Of a DNA stretch of 64,000 bases, positions 7,737 to 17,728 are shown one piece after another. The notes under the pieces are model-generated. The model was given only the letters and a program-made list of their open reading frames with translations, did no database searches and had not been told where the DNA came from. This DNA comes from Dyadobacter sp. UC 10. Its GTDB lineage: Bacteria; Bacteroidota; Bacteroidia; Cytophagales; Spirosomataceae. The stretch covers positions 806,001 through 870,000 of the forward strand of contig NZ_VSRN01000001.1 of the NCBI RefSeq assembly GCF_008369915.1, read 5' to 3'. Position numbers and translations under genes: made by a program. How positions within the stretch are numbered: the first letter of the stretch is position 1; every line of letters begins with the position of its first letter.

Positions 7737-10133
7737 TCAGATCCATTCGGAGTCGAGGTTCACGCCGATCCTGAGCGCCTTCAACCCCGTAACACCCTGT
7801 AGTTCTTCCAGGTCAAAAAATTCCAGGTCGTTATTCAAAGTGTTTTTTTCCTGTAAATACCGGATATAACCTACGTATTCTTCGGCTGATTTACTATTGA
7901 AATACACCAGCGCTATTTTGCCTGGCTGGGTAAGGCGTTCACCTGTCCCCTTCACGTGCACTTTGTCAATGCGTTTTTTAATGACCTGATACCGGATATT
8001 GTAAGCGCCTTCCACATCAAACCTGCGCTCGTCGTCACGGAAATTGATGTCGATACTGCCGGAGTTGATGAAGATCAACTGCGTGGTTTGCAGCGGCCTA
8101 TCCATTTGCGAAATGAGCGAATTGGTAATTTTCGCAATGGCTGCCATGGAGGTCAGTTGCCACAGACGGATGTTTTTGAGATATAACTCACTGAACTTTT
8201 TCTGTGGCTCGATAGATTGCCCGATGTAAATATCATATTCGATTCCGTCGGTCCTGAATTTCTCAAAATAACACGGATAAGACTGCTGGATTTCCTTCCT
8301 GAACAAATCCAGATACAGATTAACGGACGAATTCACCTTCTGCATCGAAGCTTCCAGCGCACGCCGGTTTGAGTAAGCAGCCCCTGTTTGCTCATCTGTT
8401 ACTTCGAAATATTTATCAATAACATCAGCCAGCTCGTCTTTTTCTTCGCCGGAAGCGTCCAAAACTGACTGGGAAACCCTTGTTTCTTTAAAATGAATGA
8501 GGAACGGGTGCGCTTCATGTTCGAGAAAATCGCGGACACGCATTTCATCACTGTCCGTGCTTTCATCGTCGATTTCCTGGATCCATTTCCTGCATTTATA
8601 GATCATTTCATCAGCCAGCCCGAAACCCGATTCCTGCTTTAACTTCGTAAAGGTTTTTATCAATAAGTCAAATTGTAAGTGCAGGTCATCCCTCAGCGCA
8701 GCATTTCGCTCCAGTGTAGAATTTCTGATATCAATGGCGCCATATAGCGGATACACATCGCGGAACTGGATGGCTTCGATAGTCGGGGCAGGCAGTTTCA
8801 GCGATTTGTCGCGCAGATAATGCCAGGCCGTTTCCCGGAACCGCCATTGCACTGCAGGCTGTAAGGAGGTGAATTTTTCCCTGATGACATTATCGATCTC
8901 CACATTGAATTCTTCAATGTAATACTTCATCATCTGACCGATGAACGGAAGTGCCGCATCCAGCCGCGCCAGCACGCGCTCGTCAATCGCCTCTTGCGAC
9001 CTGGAATACACTTCCAGGACGCCGATAGCCTTTCGATCGTAATAAACCGGCAGCAGGGCGTAAGATTCCACGCCATCGGCCTTCAATATACGGATGAAAT
9101 CCTGCCTGCTGTCGTCCTCCAAAGCCAGGTTTCGCATCAGCACTACCTTTGGCGCCTGGAAATACTGGCTGGCCATGGACAGGTACATTTCTTCTGCCCG
9201 GTCGTCCACGAGCGCAGCGCTCATCAGTTTACTGAAAACCACCGTACTGCGGTCAAAAACCAGCTTGTTGTTGACCCGCAGAACTGGCAATAGTCCGAAA
9301 TCAATGTCCGGGTTGCAGGCCAGCATTTGCAAGGCGGCCGTCACGTTCCTGAAATAGGTGTTTGCGTCATAGGAAGCCCGGTCGAGGATCGCGTTTTTGA
9401 TATTATCGACGGCATGCTCAGGGGTTACATCGGTGAGCATGATCACCGAAAAGCCCTCAAAACGAAATGACGACAACGGCAACAGGCGCGCCAGTACAGT
9501 TATATCATCCGATTCCTGTAACTCCTTCCGTATTTCTTCCAGATCGATTTCGGGCAGACTGCCTTTGGCATATACGTCAGCAAACCGGGTATCCAGATGG
9601 GCGCGGTAATATCGCTTCAACCTTGTTTTGTCATCGTCCAGCGCAATGATCAAATCGTTTTCATGCAAGGGTGGGAAGTCGTAAAGCCGTTCCAGGATAA
9701 AGGAATACAGCTTTTTCATTTTCTGCTTCACATTGAGCCCCGTTTTGTCGGCGATCTCGCACCGGACATCGCCCGAACTGTCGGTCATCAGGTTGTAGAA
9801 ACCTGATGTTCCGTAAAATACGACCGGACTGACAGGCGTACTGAGTGCCCAAAAAACTTCTTCTTCATTTGTAACGGGTGGCATTAGCATGCCATAAACC
9901 AAACTTAATTCTTCTCTGAAATCCGCAATATTGTTAATATCGATGTCTGCGGAAAACGCCGGATTTGACCGCAGCCTGTCCAGCACCATAGAGAAGAAAG
10001 TTTTTTTGACTGTTTTTTCCTGTCCTGCTTTTTCTTCCAGAAAGTTGATAAAATTTCTGAAAGAGATGGAAGAGTCGATTTTCTGGAGACCGAATGGTGC
10101 ATCTTGGATTACATCAATAATAGTCGGTTCCAT
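7737..10133 (-). CDS. Large GAF-domain protein with a cryptic cyclase-like motif; function unknown
   Basis: 798 aa, soluble, first gene of the four-gene operon. A GAF-like domain is suggested around residues 280-410 (ILKADGVESYALLPVYYDRKAIGVLEVYS). A segment near residue 460 reads YPLYGAIDIRNSTLERN; its D468-I-R-N-S-T resembles the first metal-binding motif of class III nucleotide cyclases (F-x-D-I-x-G-F/S-T). The later canonical cyclase motifs are not obvious. The C-terminal ~200 residues (YDIYIGQSI, LYLKNIRLWQLTSMAAIA, RRFDVEGAYNIRYQVIKKRI) look well-formed but I do not recognise a named domain. Position directly upstream of an HD-PycTM gene makes a cyclic-nucleotide role worth testing; this is inference. 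Confidence 0.7.
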   Translation of the reverse strand: MEPTIIDVIQDAPFGLQKIDSSISFRNFINFLEEKAGQEKTVKKTFFSMVLDRLRSNPAFSADIDINNIADFREELSLVYGMLMPPVTNEEEVFWALSTPVSPVVFYGTSGFYNLMTDSSGDVRCEIADKTGLNVKQKMKKLYSFILERLYDFPPLHENDLIIALDDDKTRLKRYYRAHLDTRFADVYAKGSLPEIDLEEIRKELQESDDITVLARLLPLSSFRFEGFSVIMLTDVTPEHAVDNIKNAILDRASYDANTYFRNVTAALQMLACNPDIDFGLLPVLRVNNKLVFDRSTVVFSKLMSAALVDDRAEEMYLSMASQYFQAPKVVLMRNLALEDDSRQDFIRILKADGVESYALLPVYYDRKAIGVLEVYSRSQEAIDERVLARLDAALPFIGQMMKYYIEEFNVEIDNVIREKFTSLQPAVQWRFRETAWHYLRDKSLKLPAPTIEAIQFRDVYPLYGAIDIRNSTLERNAALRDDLHLQFDLLIKTFTKLKQESGFGLADEMIYKCRKWIQEIDDESTDSDEMRVRDFLEHEAHPFLIHFKETRVSQSVLDASGEEKDELADVIDKYFEVTDEQTGAAYSNRRALEASMQKVNSSVNLYLDLFRKEIQQSYPCYFEKFRTDGIEYDIYIGQSIEPQKKFSELYLKNIRLWQLTSMAAIAKITNSLISQMDRPLQTTQLIFINSGSIDINFRDDERRFDVEGAYNIRYQVIKKRIDKVHVKGTGERLTQPGKIALVYFNSKSAEEYVGYIRYLQEKNTLNNDLEFFDLEELQGVTGLKALRIGVNLDSEWI

Positions 10134-10339
10134 TATTATTTTATTTACAGCGCGCTGAGTGAATGAACAGCCGTCAAAAATCAGCGTTTTTGTTGAATTG
10201 CCAATGTTAAATCTGAATTACACTTTAATAAAAGGCTGTGCGGGTTTACACGTCGCTATTGTGTTTTTCCCTGAAAGAACAAGCTGGTTTCACATTTGGT
10301 TTTACAGGGTAATGAAATATTGGCAAGTATCCGGCGCAG

Positions 10340-12229
10340 TTATTCAGTTTGCGCTAATTTGAGTAGCTTCAATGCCTCTGCATTGTCGGGATCGATTGCC
10401 AATGACCTGCTAATGTATTGACGGGCTACCTGGATATTGGCAAATTTGAGATAGCCGGCAGCCAGCTGATTGCTCAGATATACGTTTGAGCTATCCTTTT
10501 TGAATTTCTCTTTCAAAGCAACCAGCGGCTCTACGAAAGTCAATAACTCATTTAAGCTGAACTTTGATTGATTGTTTGCAGCTGCAAATTGAATGTACGG
10601 CAATGCAGCATCCGGCCGGTCTGCTTTCAGGAGCGCGATAAAAAGCTGTTTGGCGCGATCGAAATTGTTTTCCTTACGGAATGCGTGGGTCAGGTACACG
10701 ATTCCCTTTTCGTTTTTATTACTTGCTAAAAACAGCTTCCCGGCCTGATCGTAAAATGCCAGTTCAAGCGGATTTTCGAGAATCTGCGCTTCTATTACTT
10801 TGAGCGTGGCGGCCGTATCCAGATTTTGGGCATAATAATTACGCAGCCGGCCCATTGCTTCCGCCCAGGAAATCTGCTTTACAGCCAAAGCTCCTGCAAG
10901 CTGTTCTTCCACGGTTTTCCGACGCTTTTCCTCTGGCGGCATGGGTACGTTAAAAGGCCATCCTTCCTTTAATATCATTACCTCAAAAACTCCTTTCAGC
11001 GAATCCACCGCGGTGACAGGCATTTCTAACCTTAATTTATCAAAAGAAAGCTCCTGTTCACTGGAAGGAATTATACCGCTTTTTTTCATAGCCTGGTAAA
11101 ATGCTTCTGAAAGCAGCCCGTACCCATACAAGCTCGGATGGACGTGATCCACAAGCAATTCGGCACCCAGAATGCCATGCGCTGAATGCTGTTCAAAACA
11201 TGTTTTTGTATCCACAAGCTTGACGCTGCTGTACTTTCCCGGAAGCGCATCAATGGCTGCATTGATTTCACGCGGGGCTCTGAATCGTAAAACATCCAGC
11301 TCGCTGGCTTGCCTGTACGCTTCTTTTGCCTTTCTAAAATCCGTTTGTGCATATAGTTTATTCCCGGCTTCGTAATGAAAATCAGCGGAGACATCCGCGC
11401 CGCCGACGGCACTCATTAAAGGTTTGAGGTCCTTTTCGTTGGCGACAAGGTTACTGATAAAAACGGGCACTTTCCGATCGTTGAAAATTGCACAAAGTGC
11501 ATTCATATTGGTCGTAAATTGTGAAATCCCGGCCCGATAACCCTTAGACCCGTAAGGGATTTGCTGGTCGGACGCCATTCGCTTCATCAGGTTTTCACGC
11601 AGGTCAATTTTTGATCCCGAAAACAAATCAGCGACTCCGGATATAGCAGCCGAGCATAACTGTACCATCCGAAATTGCCGCAGCCACATCAAAAGCCGGG
11701 TTAATGCAATATGGCTGTTTCCCGAGCCGACACCCATCGCACCGTAATATTCATTATGCCCGGTGTAAACCAGTACGGCATCAGGTTCATAATCGACGAT
11801 GGTTTTGGCAAAATCCAGAACTGTATGCGAGTTGACGGCAGTAAGTGAAAGGTTGATCAGCTCAAAATCCTTCTCAGGAAATGTATGCATAAGCCGGTAC
11901 TGCAGCCAGCGGTGAAACGAGCCGTTGTGCATGTAAGGATAACCAATGGTTGTAGATTCTCCCAATACAAAAATCCGGAAAGTGCCTGGCGGCTTTTTCT
12001 CGCTGAAAGCCTCAAAATTGCCAATGGTGGCATTTTGCTGCCGCGAAAAGTATTTTTCGGAAACATGCTGATTCATCACCAGGTAACCTTTTCGCATCGG
12101 GTCTTTTATGAAAAGACTTAAATCATGACCATAACCAGCCAAACGCAATACAAACTCTATCACCGCGAGCATGGCCATCGGTGATAGAATTGTAATCATT
12201 TTTAAAACCAATTCGCGTTTTCTGGTCAT
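10340..12229 (-). CDS. Membrane-anchored SGNH/GDSL-type hydrolase with C-terminal TPR repeats
   Basis: 629 aa. N-terminal hydrophobic anchor (~11-31). The SGNH blocks are present: block I as VLGEST with the nucleophile Ser at 92, block III as YTGHNE (155-160), and a late DHVHP segment (~360) giving the Asp-His pair. From ~470 onward the sequence is helical and TPR-like, ending in QYISRSLAIDPDNAEALKLL. The family hydrolyses esters, often acyl groups on glycans; the substrate here is unknown. It starts 9 bp after the SusD stop at 12239, so it is probably part of that uptake operon. Confidence 0.8.
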   Translation of the reverse strand: MTRKRELVLKMITILSPMAMLAVIEFVLRLAGYGHDLSLFIKDPMRKGYLVMNQHVSEKYFSRQQNATIGNFEAFSEKKPPGTFRIFVLGESTTIGYPYMHNGSFHRWLQYRLMHTFPEKDFELINLSLTAVNSHTVLDFAKTIVDYEPDAVLVYTGHNEYYGAMGVGSGNSHIALTRLLMWLRQFRMVQLCSAAISGVADLFSGSKIDLRENLMKRMASDQQIPYGSKGYRAGISQFTTNMNALCAIFNDRKVPVFISNLVANEKDLKPLMSAVGGADVSADFHYEAGNKLYAQTDFRKAKEAYRQASELDVLRFRAPREINAAIDALPGKYSSVKLVDTKTCFEQHSAHGILGAELLVDHVHPSLYGYGLLSEAFYQAMKKSGIIPSSEQELSFDKLRLEMPVTAVDSLKGVFEVMILKEGWPFNVPMPPEEKRRKTVEEQLAGALAVKQISWAEAMGRLRNYYAQNLDTAATLKVIEAQILENPLELAFYDQAGKLFLASNKNEKGIVYLTHAFRKENNFDRAKQLFIALLKADRPDAALPYIQFAAANNQSKFSLNELLTFVEPLVALKEKFKKDSSNVYLSNQLAAGYLKFANIQVARQYISRSLAIDPDNAEALKLLKLAQTE

Positions 12230-12238
12230 TTCGATCAG

Positions 12239-13972
12239 TTAATAACCCGGATTCTGGCGCATATTGGCGTTGGCATTGATCTCATTGATGGGTATAGGCT
12301 GCGCATAATCAGTTGGGTCCCACTGGATCGTTCCGCCGCGGATTTTTTGATAGTATGCTGCTTCCTTATCGCCGATTTTCCAGCGGCAAACGTCAAACCA
12401 CCAGTTGAATTCGCCAAAGAACTCGGCCCAGCGCTCGTATTTAAGGGGATCATTTTTCAGCACATTGTCGGGTGCTTTGGTAACGTCAGTCAGGCTCTTA
12501 TAGTCGACAGGCGACGGTGCGTCCACCGGGTAATTGTAGGCACGCCGCTTTACCTTGTTAATGTATTCAAGGGCCGTCGCATTGTCCCCGGTTTTGGCCA
12601 GCGTTTCGGCATACAGGAGATAAATGTCAGCCAGCCGGAGCCAGAGAATATTGGAACCGTTTGCCCTGTTGATCTCCAGTTCGGTGCCCGCCAGGTTGAT
12701 ATATTTCCGAAAGCTCCATGCTTCCATATCCAGCTCGGTAACGTCCAGATAATGCGAAACTGGCTTTTTGGCACCTGCTACTATCATGGAATCCACATAA
12801 GGCTGCAAGCACGCGACCCATAACCTCGGGTCTACGGTTTTGTTCGCCCTCGCTGCAACCGATTTTGTAATGTAGGCCTTATCCACGTTTGCAATGTTCG
12901 GGGTTGTCGTGCCGGCGGGAAAGTAATGTCCGAGGTCGAAACCAAAACGGGCAATATTTTTGGCGTGCGGAAATACGTTCGACCACGCGGACGCAATGGG
13001 TGTGCCCGTCGGGCCAACATAAGAGGGAGCTGTCAGCGTTGCCATCATAGATCCCATTGAAAGGTCATTTGCACCCGGGTAGGTCATATCCACATTCATA
13101 TTGAGCTCATACAAAGACTCCGAATTGAATTCGTTCTGTCCATTGAACATGGTTTTGTAGGTTTCAAAAGACACCAGTGACTTGCCGCTTTCTTTTATAA
13201 CATTGCTTAGATAAGTCTTTGCATCGGTCCAGTTTTCAGTATACACATATACTTTCCCCAAAAACCCCTTCACGGCCCATTGGCTGACCTTATGCTTGTC
13301 TGTCGCCGACGTCCAGTTTTTGCCTTCCAGCAAGGATTCAGCTGCTTTCAGATCGCTGATAATGAAATCCCAGCCTTCCTTTACAGTAGACCTTGTCACC
13401 TGTGTTTCGGTGAGATCAGCAGCAACTTCTGTAATGATCGGTACGCCCATCTTTTCATCGCCTGCCCCGTTTACAATAAAACTTTCGCCCCAAAAACTCA
13501 GCAGGTAAGAATAATACCAGGCCCTTAAAAACAAGGTTTGTCCCTTAATGAGCTGGATACTGGCCTTATCTGCCTCGGATGCGGTCGCATTTAACCGATC
13601 TGCCGCAGCCAGCAAAGTGTTGCTGCGCTGAACGCCCCGCCATAAATCCGGCCAGATCTGTATCAGAAAGTTATCGCTTGGCAATGCATTGTTCTGCCCC
13701 ATTTGGATCCAGTTGGGCGAACCCTGCCAGCTGAGGTCGGTCGTGTGGTCCCAGAGATGCGTACTGTAAGGACCCATCGCCCGGCCGAACACGCCGCCGG
13801 CGTGTTGTGTGGCGTAAACACCGGTAAGCAGTTGTTCCAGATCAGCGACGGTTGCCGGGTAACTGCTGGTAGAGATAGCCAGCGGATTATCGACATTCAC
13901 GAATTCTTCTTTGCAGGAAGCCAGCCCCAACAGGATGGTAGCAGCAAGCAATATTTTTATTAATATGTTCAT
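12239..13972 (-). CDS. SusD/RagB-family outer-membrane lipoprotein
   Basis: 577 aa with a lipoprotein signal (LLGLASC, Cys20). Typical SusD features: LEQLLTGVYATQHAG near the N-terminus, TPR-like helices (GQTLFLRAWYYSYLLSFWG), and a C-terminal SusD segment with WLRLADIYLLYAETLAKTGD and YERWAEFFGEFNWWFDVCRW, ending in NMRQNPGY. SusD proteins lid the SusC channel and bind the ligand. The SusC gene is 19 bp upstream. Confidence 0.95.
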   Translation of the reverse strand: MNILIKILLAATILLGLASCKEEFVNVDNPLAISTSSYPATVADLEQLLTGVYATQHAGGVFGRAMGPYSTHLWDHTTDLSWQGSPNWIQMGQNNALPSDNFLIQIWPDLWRGVQRSNTLLAAADRLNATASEADKASIQLIKGQTLFLRAWYYSYLLSFWGESFIVNGAGDEKMGVPIITEVAADLTETQVTRSTVKEGWDFIISDLKAAESLLEGKNWTSATDKHKVSQWAVKGFLGKVYVYTENWTDAKTYLSNVIKESGKSLVSFETYKTMFNGQNEFNSESLYELNMNVDMTYPGANDLSMGSMMATLTAPSYVGPTGTPIASAWSNVFPHAKNIARFGFDLGHYFPAGTTTPNIANVDKAYITKSVAARANKTVDPRLWVACLQPYVDSMIVAGAKKPVSHYLDVTELDMEAWSFRKYINLAGTELEINRANGSNILWLRLADIYLLYAETLAKTGDNATALEYINKVKRRAYNYPVDAPSPVDYKSLTDVTKAPDNVLKNDPLKYERWAEFFGEFNWWFDVCRWKIGDKEAAYYQKIRGGTIQWDPTDYAQPIPINEINANANMRQNPGY

Positions 13973-13991
13973 TATCAGGAAAGTTTTGATT

Positions 13992-16900
13992 TTAGAAACT
14001 CATATTCAAGCCCAATGAAAGCAGCATGCTCCGGGGATAGGAAAAGATCGTATCGATCCCTCTGGCAGTGGTGCCATTTCGCCCCAAAACCTCCGGATCG
14101 AGGCCCGAGTATTTGGTGAATGTGAGCAGGTTCTGCCCTTGCACATAAATTTTCAGATCGGAAATTTTCACCGATTTGGTAATGCTGCCCGGGACCGTGT
14201 AGCCGATCTGCAGGTTTCTGAGTTTCAGAAAAGAGCCATCTTCCACAAAATAGCTCGAAATACGGCCATAGTTGGAGTTTGGATCACGCGCAAATGCGCC
14301 AGCGGGGTTCTTCACCCCTACCCGTGGACTGCTGGTCAGGCCATTTCCGTTGAAAAACGAGGCATTAAATATATCCTTTGTCGTATTGTAATCACCATAT
14401 AGATATTCAGTAAAATATTTGTTGCCGTTATAAACATCCACACCCTGAATTCCCTGGAACAGCGCGGTCAGTTCCAGGCCTTTCCATCCCAGATTTAATG
14501 TTAAGCCGTAGGTCAGTTTGGGCCATGGATTACCAATGAAAACACGGTCCGCAGTCGTGATCCTGCCGTCACCGTTGGCATCACGGAATTTCAGATCCCC
14601 TGCTGAGGTCCCGGAATTCTGGTAAAAAATACCGGTAGAACCCGCCTGCTGCTGGGCGCGCTCATTCAGGCTTGCCACCTCATCGGTCGACTGGAAAATA
14701 CCCTCTACTTCATAACCAAAAAACTGGCTCATCGGGTGGCCGATCTGCGTGCGTCCTGCTGGCCCGTCCAGGTCGTTTCCAGCCGCTCCGTCACTGATCG
14801 GATTATTGTTATTCCCGTCCAGTTGCTTCACCAGATTTTTGTTAAATGATGCATTCAACGCAACAGAATAGGTAAACTGTCCTTTTCGTCCGCGGTAATC
14901 TGCCGCGAGTTCAAGTCCCTTATTACTCATCTGACCAATGTTTGTAAAAACAGATGTGAAGCCAAAACCCGTTGATTGCGGAATTGGAACTGCGTAGATC
15001 ATGCCCTGTGTCTGACGGCTGTACCAGTCAATGGTCAGGTTAACGGCATTTTTGAATAGACCAATATCTATCCCGAGGTCGGTCTGCAGCACGGATTCCC
15101 ATTTAATATTCTGGTTGGCCAGCTGTGCGGTGAGCGCGTAACCTTTGGACCTGCTGCCATCGGGCAGTCCCTGCGAGTTGGTCCCACCGGTGCCGCCATA
15201 GGACGATTGGTACGTGTACTGAGGAATATTGCTCGTGCTGCCCAGCTTCCCATAGCTGGCGCGGATTTTCAGATTGGAAACATAGGAAACATTGTCCCGC
15301 ATGAAATCTTCCTCACTAATTTTCCAGCCAACGGATGCCGAGGGAAATACCCCCCACTTATTAGCCGGACCGAAGCGGTCGGACCCATCGCGGCGAACGG
15401 TTGCCGATATCAGGTATTTATTGGAAAAAGTATAGTTCACACGACCAAACTGGGACAACAGGCGCGTCTGCGGAAAGTCACCGCCCATGGTCACATAACT
15501 GCTCGGATTGTTGGACAACCCCAGATTATAGGTTACATACGGAAAGCCCTGCGCTTCGCCCCGCAGCGTGCTGCGATCCGACTTATAGGCCTCATAACCC
15601 GCCATTATTTTAAAATCATGCTGACCGAGGATTTTTGCATAAGTCAACACAAAATTAGCTGTCAAATTGCGCTGGTTGTTGATATCGCGGCTCAGGGAAG
15701 CAACGCGATTGGCAACAATTCCGTAATCAAAAGCCTCATTAAAACGCATATTTTTCTCATTATACACAGATGCACCGAATGTTGACCGAAAGTTAAGGCC
15801 CGAAAAAATCTGCCAGTCCGCGTACACATTGCCTTCCAATGCATAAGTCTGATTTTTCATGTGACTCTGATATTCCTGTCCGACGATGTTCGGCCCACCA
15901 AAAAAGCTGCCTGTCTTTGCCCAACCGCCATAGGAATTTGCCGGATCGTAAACGCCCACAACCGGCGCGGTGCGAAACGGATAAGTGGTATTTACAGTTG
16001 GGTTGGTTTCTGTCATCCAGGCGTAAATCGTTTCTCCAACCTTGAATTTTGAATTAATCTGATAGTCCGCATTCGACCGCAGGCCATATCTTTTGAAATA
16101 ATTATCAATAATCGTCCCACCTTCTTTCTGATAATTGGCCGAAAGATAATAGTTGGTTTTCGCGGTGGCCCCTGACAGCGAAAGCGAGTAACTCTCCTCC
16201 TTTCCGTTGGTATACAATGCATCAATCCAGTCATGGTCCGGCAGGCTGGCCGGGTCGCCCCAACTGTTGGTTGCTACGCCAAATGCGTTTTTGGCAGCAA
16301 AATAATCGGCCGTATTGAGCAGTTTATACTGATTTACGGGCTTTCTCACCCCATAGTAAGCATTGAAATTAATGCTCATTTTATCAGTGCTAGTGCCTCG
16401 TTTCGTTGTTACAAGTACTACCCCGCCCGCTGCCTGCGCGCCGTAAATGGCAGCTGCACTTGCATCTTTCAGGATCTCGATGGATTCTACATCCTGCAAG
16501 TTAAAATTATTGCCCGCCGACATTCTGATCCCATCCACAATGTAAAGTGGCGACATGCCGCCAATCGACCCGATACCCCGGATCACAATGTCAGAAGCAG
16601 CGCCCGGCGATCCGTCATTTCTGGTTACCTGGACACCGGCGGCTCGTCCCTGCAAAGCTTCGTTCACACTTCTTACAGGCAGACTTTTAATTTCCTCAGC
16701 TTTCACAGACGATACCGAACCGGTGAGATCAGAGCGCTTTTGCGTTCCATAACCCACCACAACCACTTCTTCCAGGGCCTTATTATCGACTTGCAGCACC
16801 ACGTCGAGATTGCTCCTTCTCGCTACCGTGATTTCCTGAGAAATATAGCCTACAAAAGAAAAGATCAGCACGGCATCCGCGTCGGTGATATCAATACTAA

Positions 16901-17552
16901 AAGCTCCTTTTGCGTCCGTAGAAGTTCCTCGCTGCGTTCCTTTCTGGACAATGTTCACGCCAGCCAGGGTCTCGCCCTTACCATCGGTAACTTTACCGCT
17001 TACGGTGATGTCAAACAATGTTTCTGCCTTGATCTTTTCCCGCATTACATCTGCCATCCGGCTTTTCAAACCCGGGTCGGGCAAATATAAAACCGGTTCT
17101 ATCAGGCCGGCCTCGTCCCGGGACTTTTTGTGAACCTCCTTTTTCTTTTTGACAATAATGGTCTTGTCCACAATATTATAGGTCAAAGGCTGACCTGCAA
17201 AACAAGCGTCCAGCACCTCTTTCAGCGGGGCATTGGTCACCTTAATGTTCACCTTTTCAGCCTCTTCGAGCATTTGAAGATCGCATATGAAAAGATAACC
17301 TGTTTGCTTCCGCACAGTTTTCAGTACTTCCAGTAAAGAGGCGTCCTTTTTTTGCATGGAAACCTGCTGGGCGTAAGATCCTTCGGCCAACACCTGCATG
17401 GTACCAATCAGGAACAGTAACGCGGTTATTCTCATGGTAAGGAATACTTTGCCAAGATCAATTTTGCTATCTATGGCATAACGGGCCTTCATGGAACGAT
17501 ATATAATATACGTCCCCCGGAAGGCGGTTTTGCCCTTGTATACAAATTTCAT
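13992..17552 (-). CDS. SusC/RagA-family TonB-linked outer-membrane transporter with N-terminal STN domain
   Basis: 1186 aa. After the signal region comes a secretin/TonB short N-terminal domain (~68-135, ASLLEVLKTVRKQTGYLFIC), the module that contacts FecR in signalling transporters. A carboxypeptidase-like fold follows (SGKVTDGKGETLAGVNIVQ), then the SusC hallmark VVVGYGTQKRSDLTGSVSSV, the plug (IVDGIRM, IEILKDASAAAIYGAQAAGG) and a large barrel ending SMLLSLGLNMSF. The STN domain and the adjacent FecR/ECF pair indicate ligand-induced transcription. Start choice is uncertain: the first ~40 residues precede the hydrophobic signal, and a later Met (MKARYAI or MRITALL) is possible. Confidence 0.93.
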   Translation of the reverse strand: MKFVYKGKTAFRGTYIIYRSMKARYAIDSKIDLGKVFLTMRITALLFLIGTMQVLAEGSYAQQVSMQKKDASLLEVLKTVRKQTGYLFICDLQMLEEAEKVNIKVTNAPLKEVLDACFAGQPLTYNIVDKTIIVKKKKEVHKKSRDEAGLIEPVLYLPDPGLKSRMADVMREKIKAETLFDITVSGKVTDGKGETLAGVNIVQKGTQRGTSTDAKGAFSIDITDADAVLIFSFVGYISQEITVARRSNLDVVLQVDNKALEEVVVVGYGTQKRSDLTGSVSSVKAEEIKSLPVRSVNEALQGRAAGVQVTRNDGSPGAASDIVIRGIGSIGGMSPLYIVDGIRMSAGNNFNLQDVESIEILKDASAAAIYGAQAAGGVVLVTTKRGTSTDKMSINFNAYYGVRKPVNQYKLLNTADYFAAKNAFGVATNSWGDPASLPDHDWIDALYTNGKEESYSLSLSGATAKTNYYLSANYQKEGGTIIDNYFKRYGLRSNADYQINSKFKVGETIYAWMTETNPTVNTTYPFRTAPVVGVYDPANSYGGWAKTGSFFGGPNIVGQEYQSHMKNQTYALEGNVYADWQIFSGLNFRSTFGASVYNEKNMRFNEAFDYGIVANRVASLSRDINNQRNLTANFVLTYAKILGQHDFKIMAGYEAYKSDRSTLRGEAQGFPYVTYNLGLSNNPSSYVTMGGDFPQTRLLSQFGRVNYTFSNKYLISATVRRDGSDRFGPANKWGVFPSASVGWKISEEDFMRDNVSYVSNLKIRASYGKLGSTSNIPQYTYQSSYGGTGGTNSQGLPDGSRSKGYALTAQLANQNIKWESVLQTDLGIDIGLFKNAVNLTIDWYSRQTQGMIYAVPIPQSTGFGFTSVFTNIGQMSNKGLELAADYRGRKGQFTYSVALNASFNKNLVKQLDGNNNNPISDGAAGNDLDGPAGRTQIGHPMSQFFGYEVEGIFQSTDEVASLNERAQQQAGSTGIFYQNSGTSAGDLKFRDANGDGRITTADRVFIGNPWPKLTYGLTLNLGWKGLELTALFQGIQGVDVYNGNKYFTEYLYGDYNTTKDIFNASFFNGNGLTSSPRVGVKNPAGAFARDPNSNYGRISSYFVEDGSFLKLRNLQIGYTVPGSITKSVKISDLKIYVQGQNLLTFTKYSGLDPEVLGRNGTTARGIDTIFSYPRSMLLSLGLNMSF

Positions 17553-17728
17553 ATTTTTGTATGCTTGATTAAGTTAATGTATCGTTCTCCAATGATCTTT
17601 GAACCAATCAGGTTTCGGTCGGATGCGGTTGCAACGTATCCGGCCTTTTTATTGATTGGGTTGAAGCGCTTTCAGGAAGTATCCACTGATTTCATAGAAC
17701 AGTTCAGGGTTAGTTTAGTCTTGATTTT

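Noticed and set aside
6472..10133. A complete canonical Pycsar or CBASS defence pair
   Set aside because: No recognisable stand-alone cyclase or CD-NTase is present; only a single cyclase-like motif supports the idea, so I report it as a hypothesis.
16233..17090. Long plus-strand frame (285 codons) inside the SusC gene
   Set aside because: Antisense shadow of the STN, carboxypeptidase-like and plug regions.
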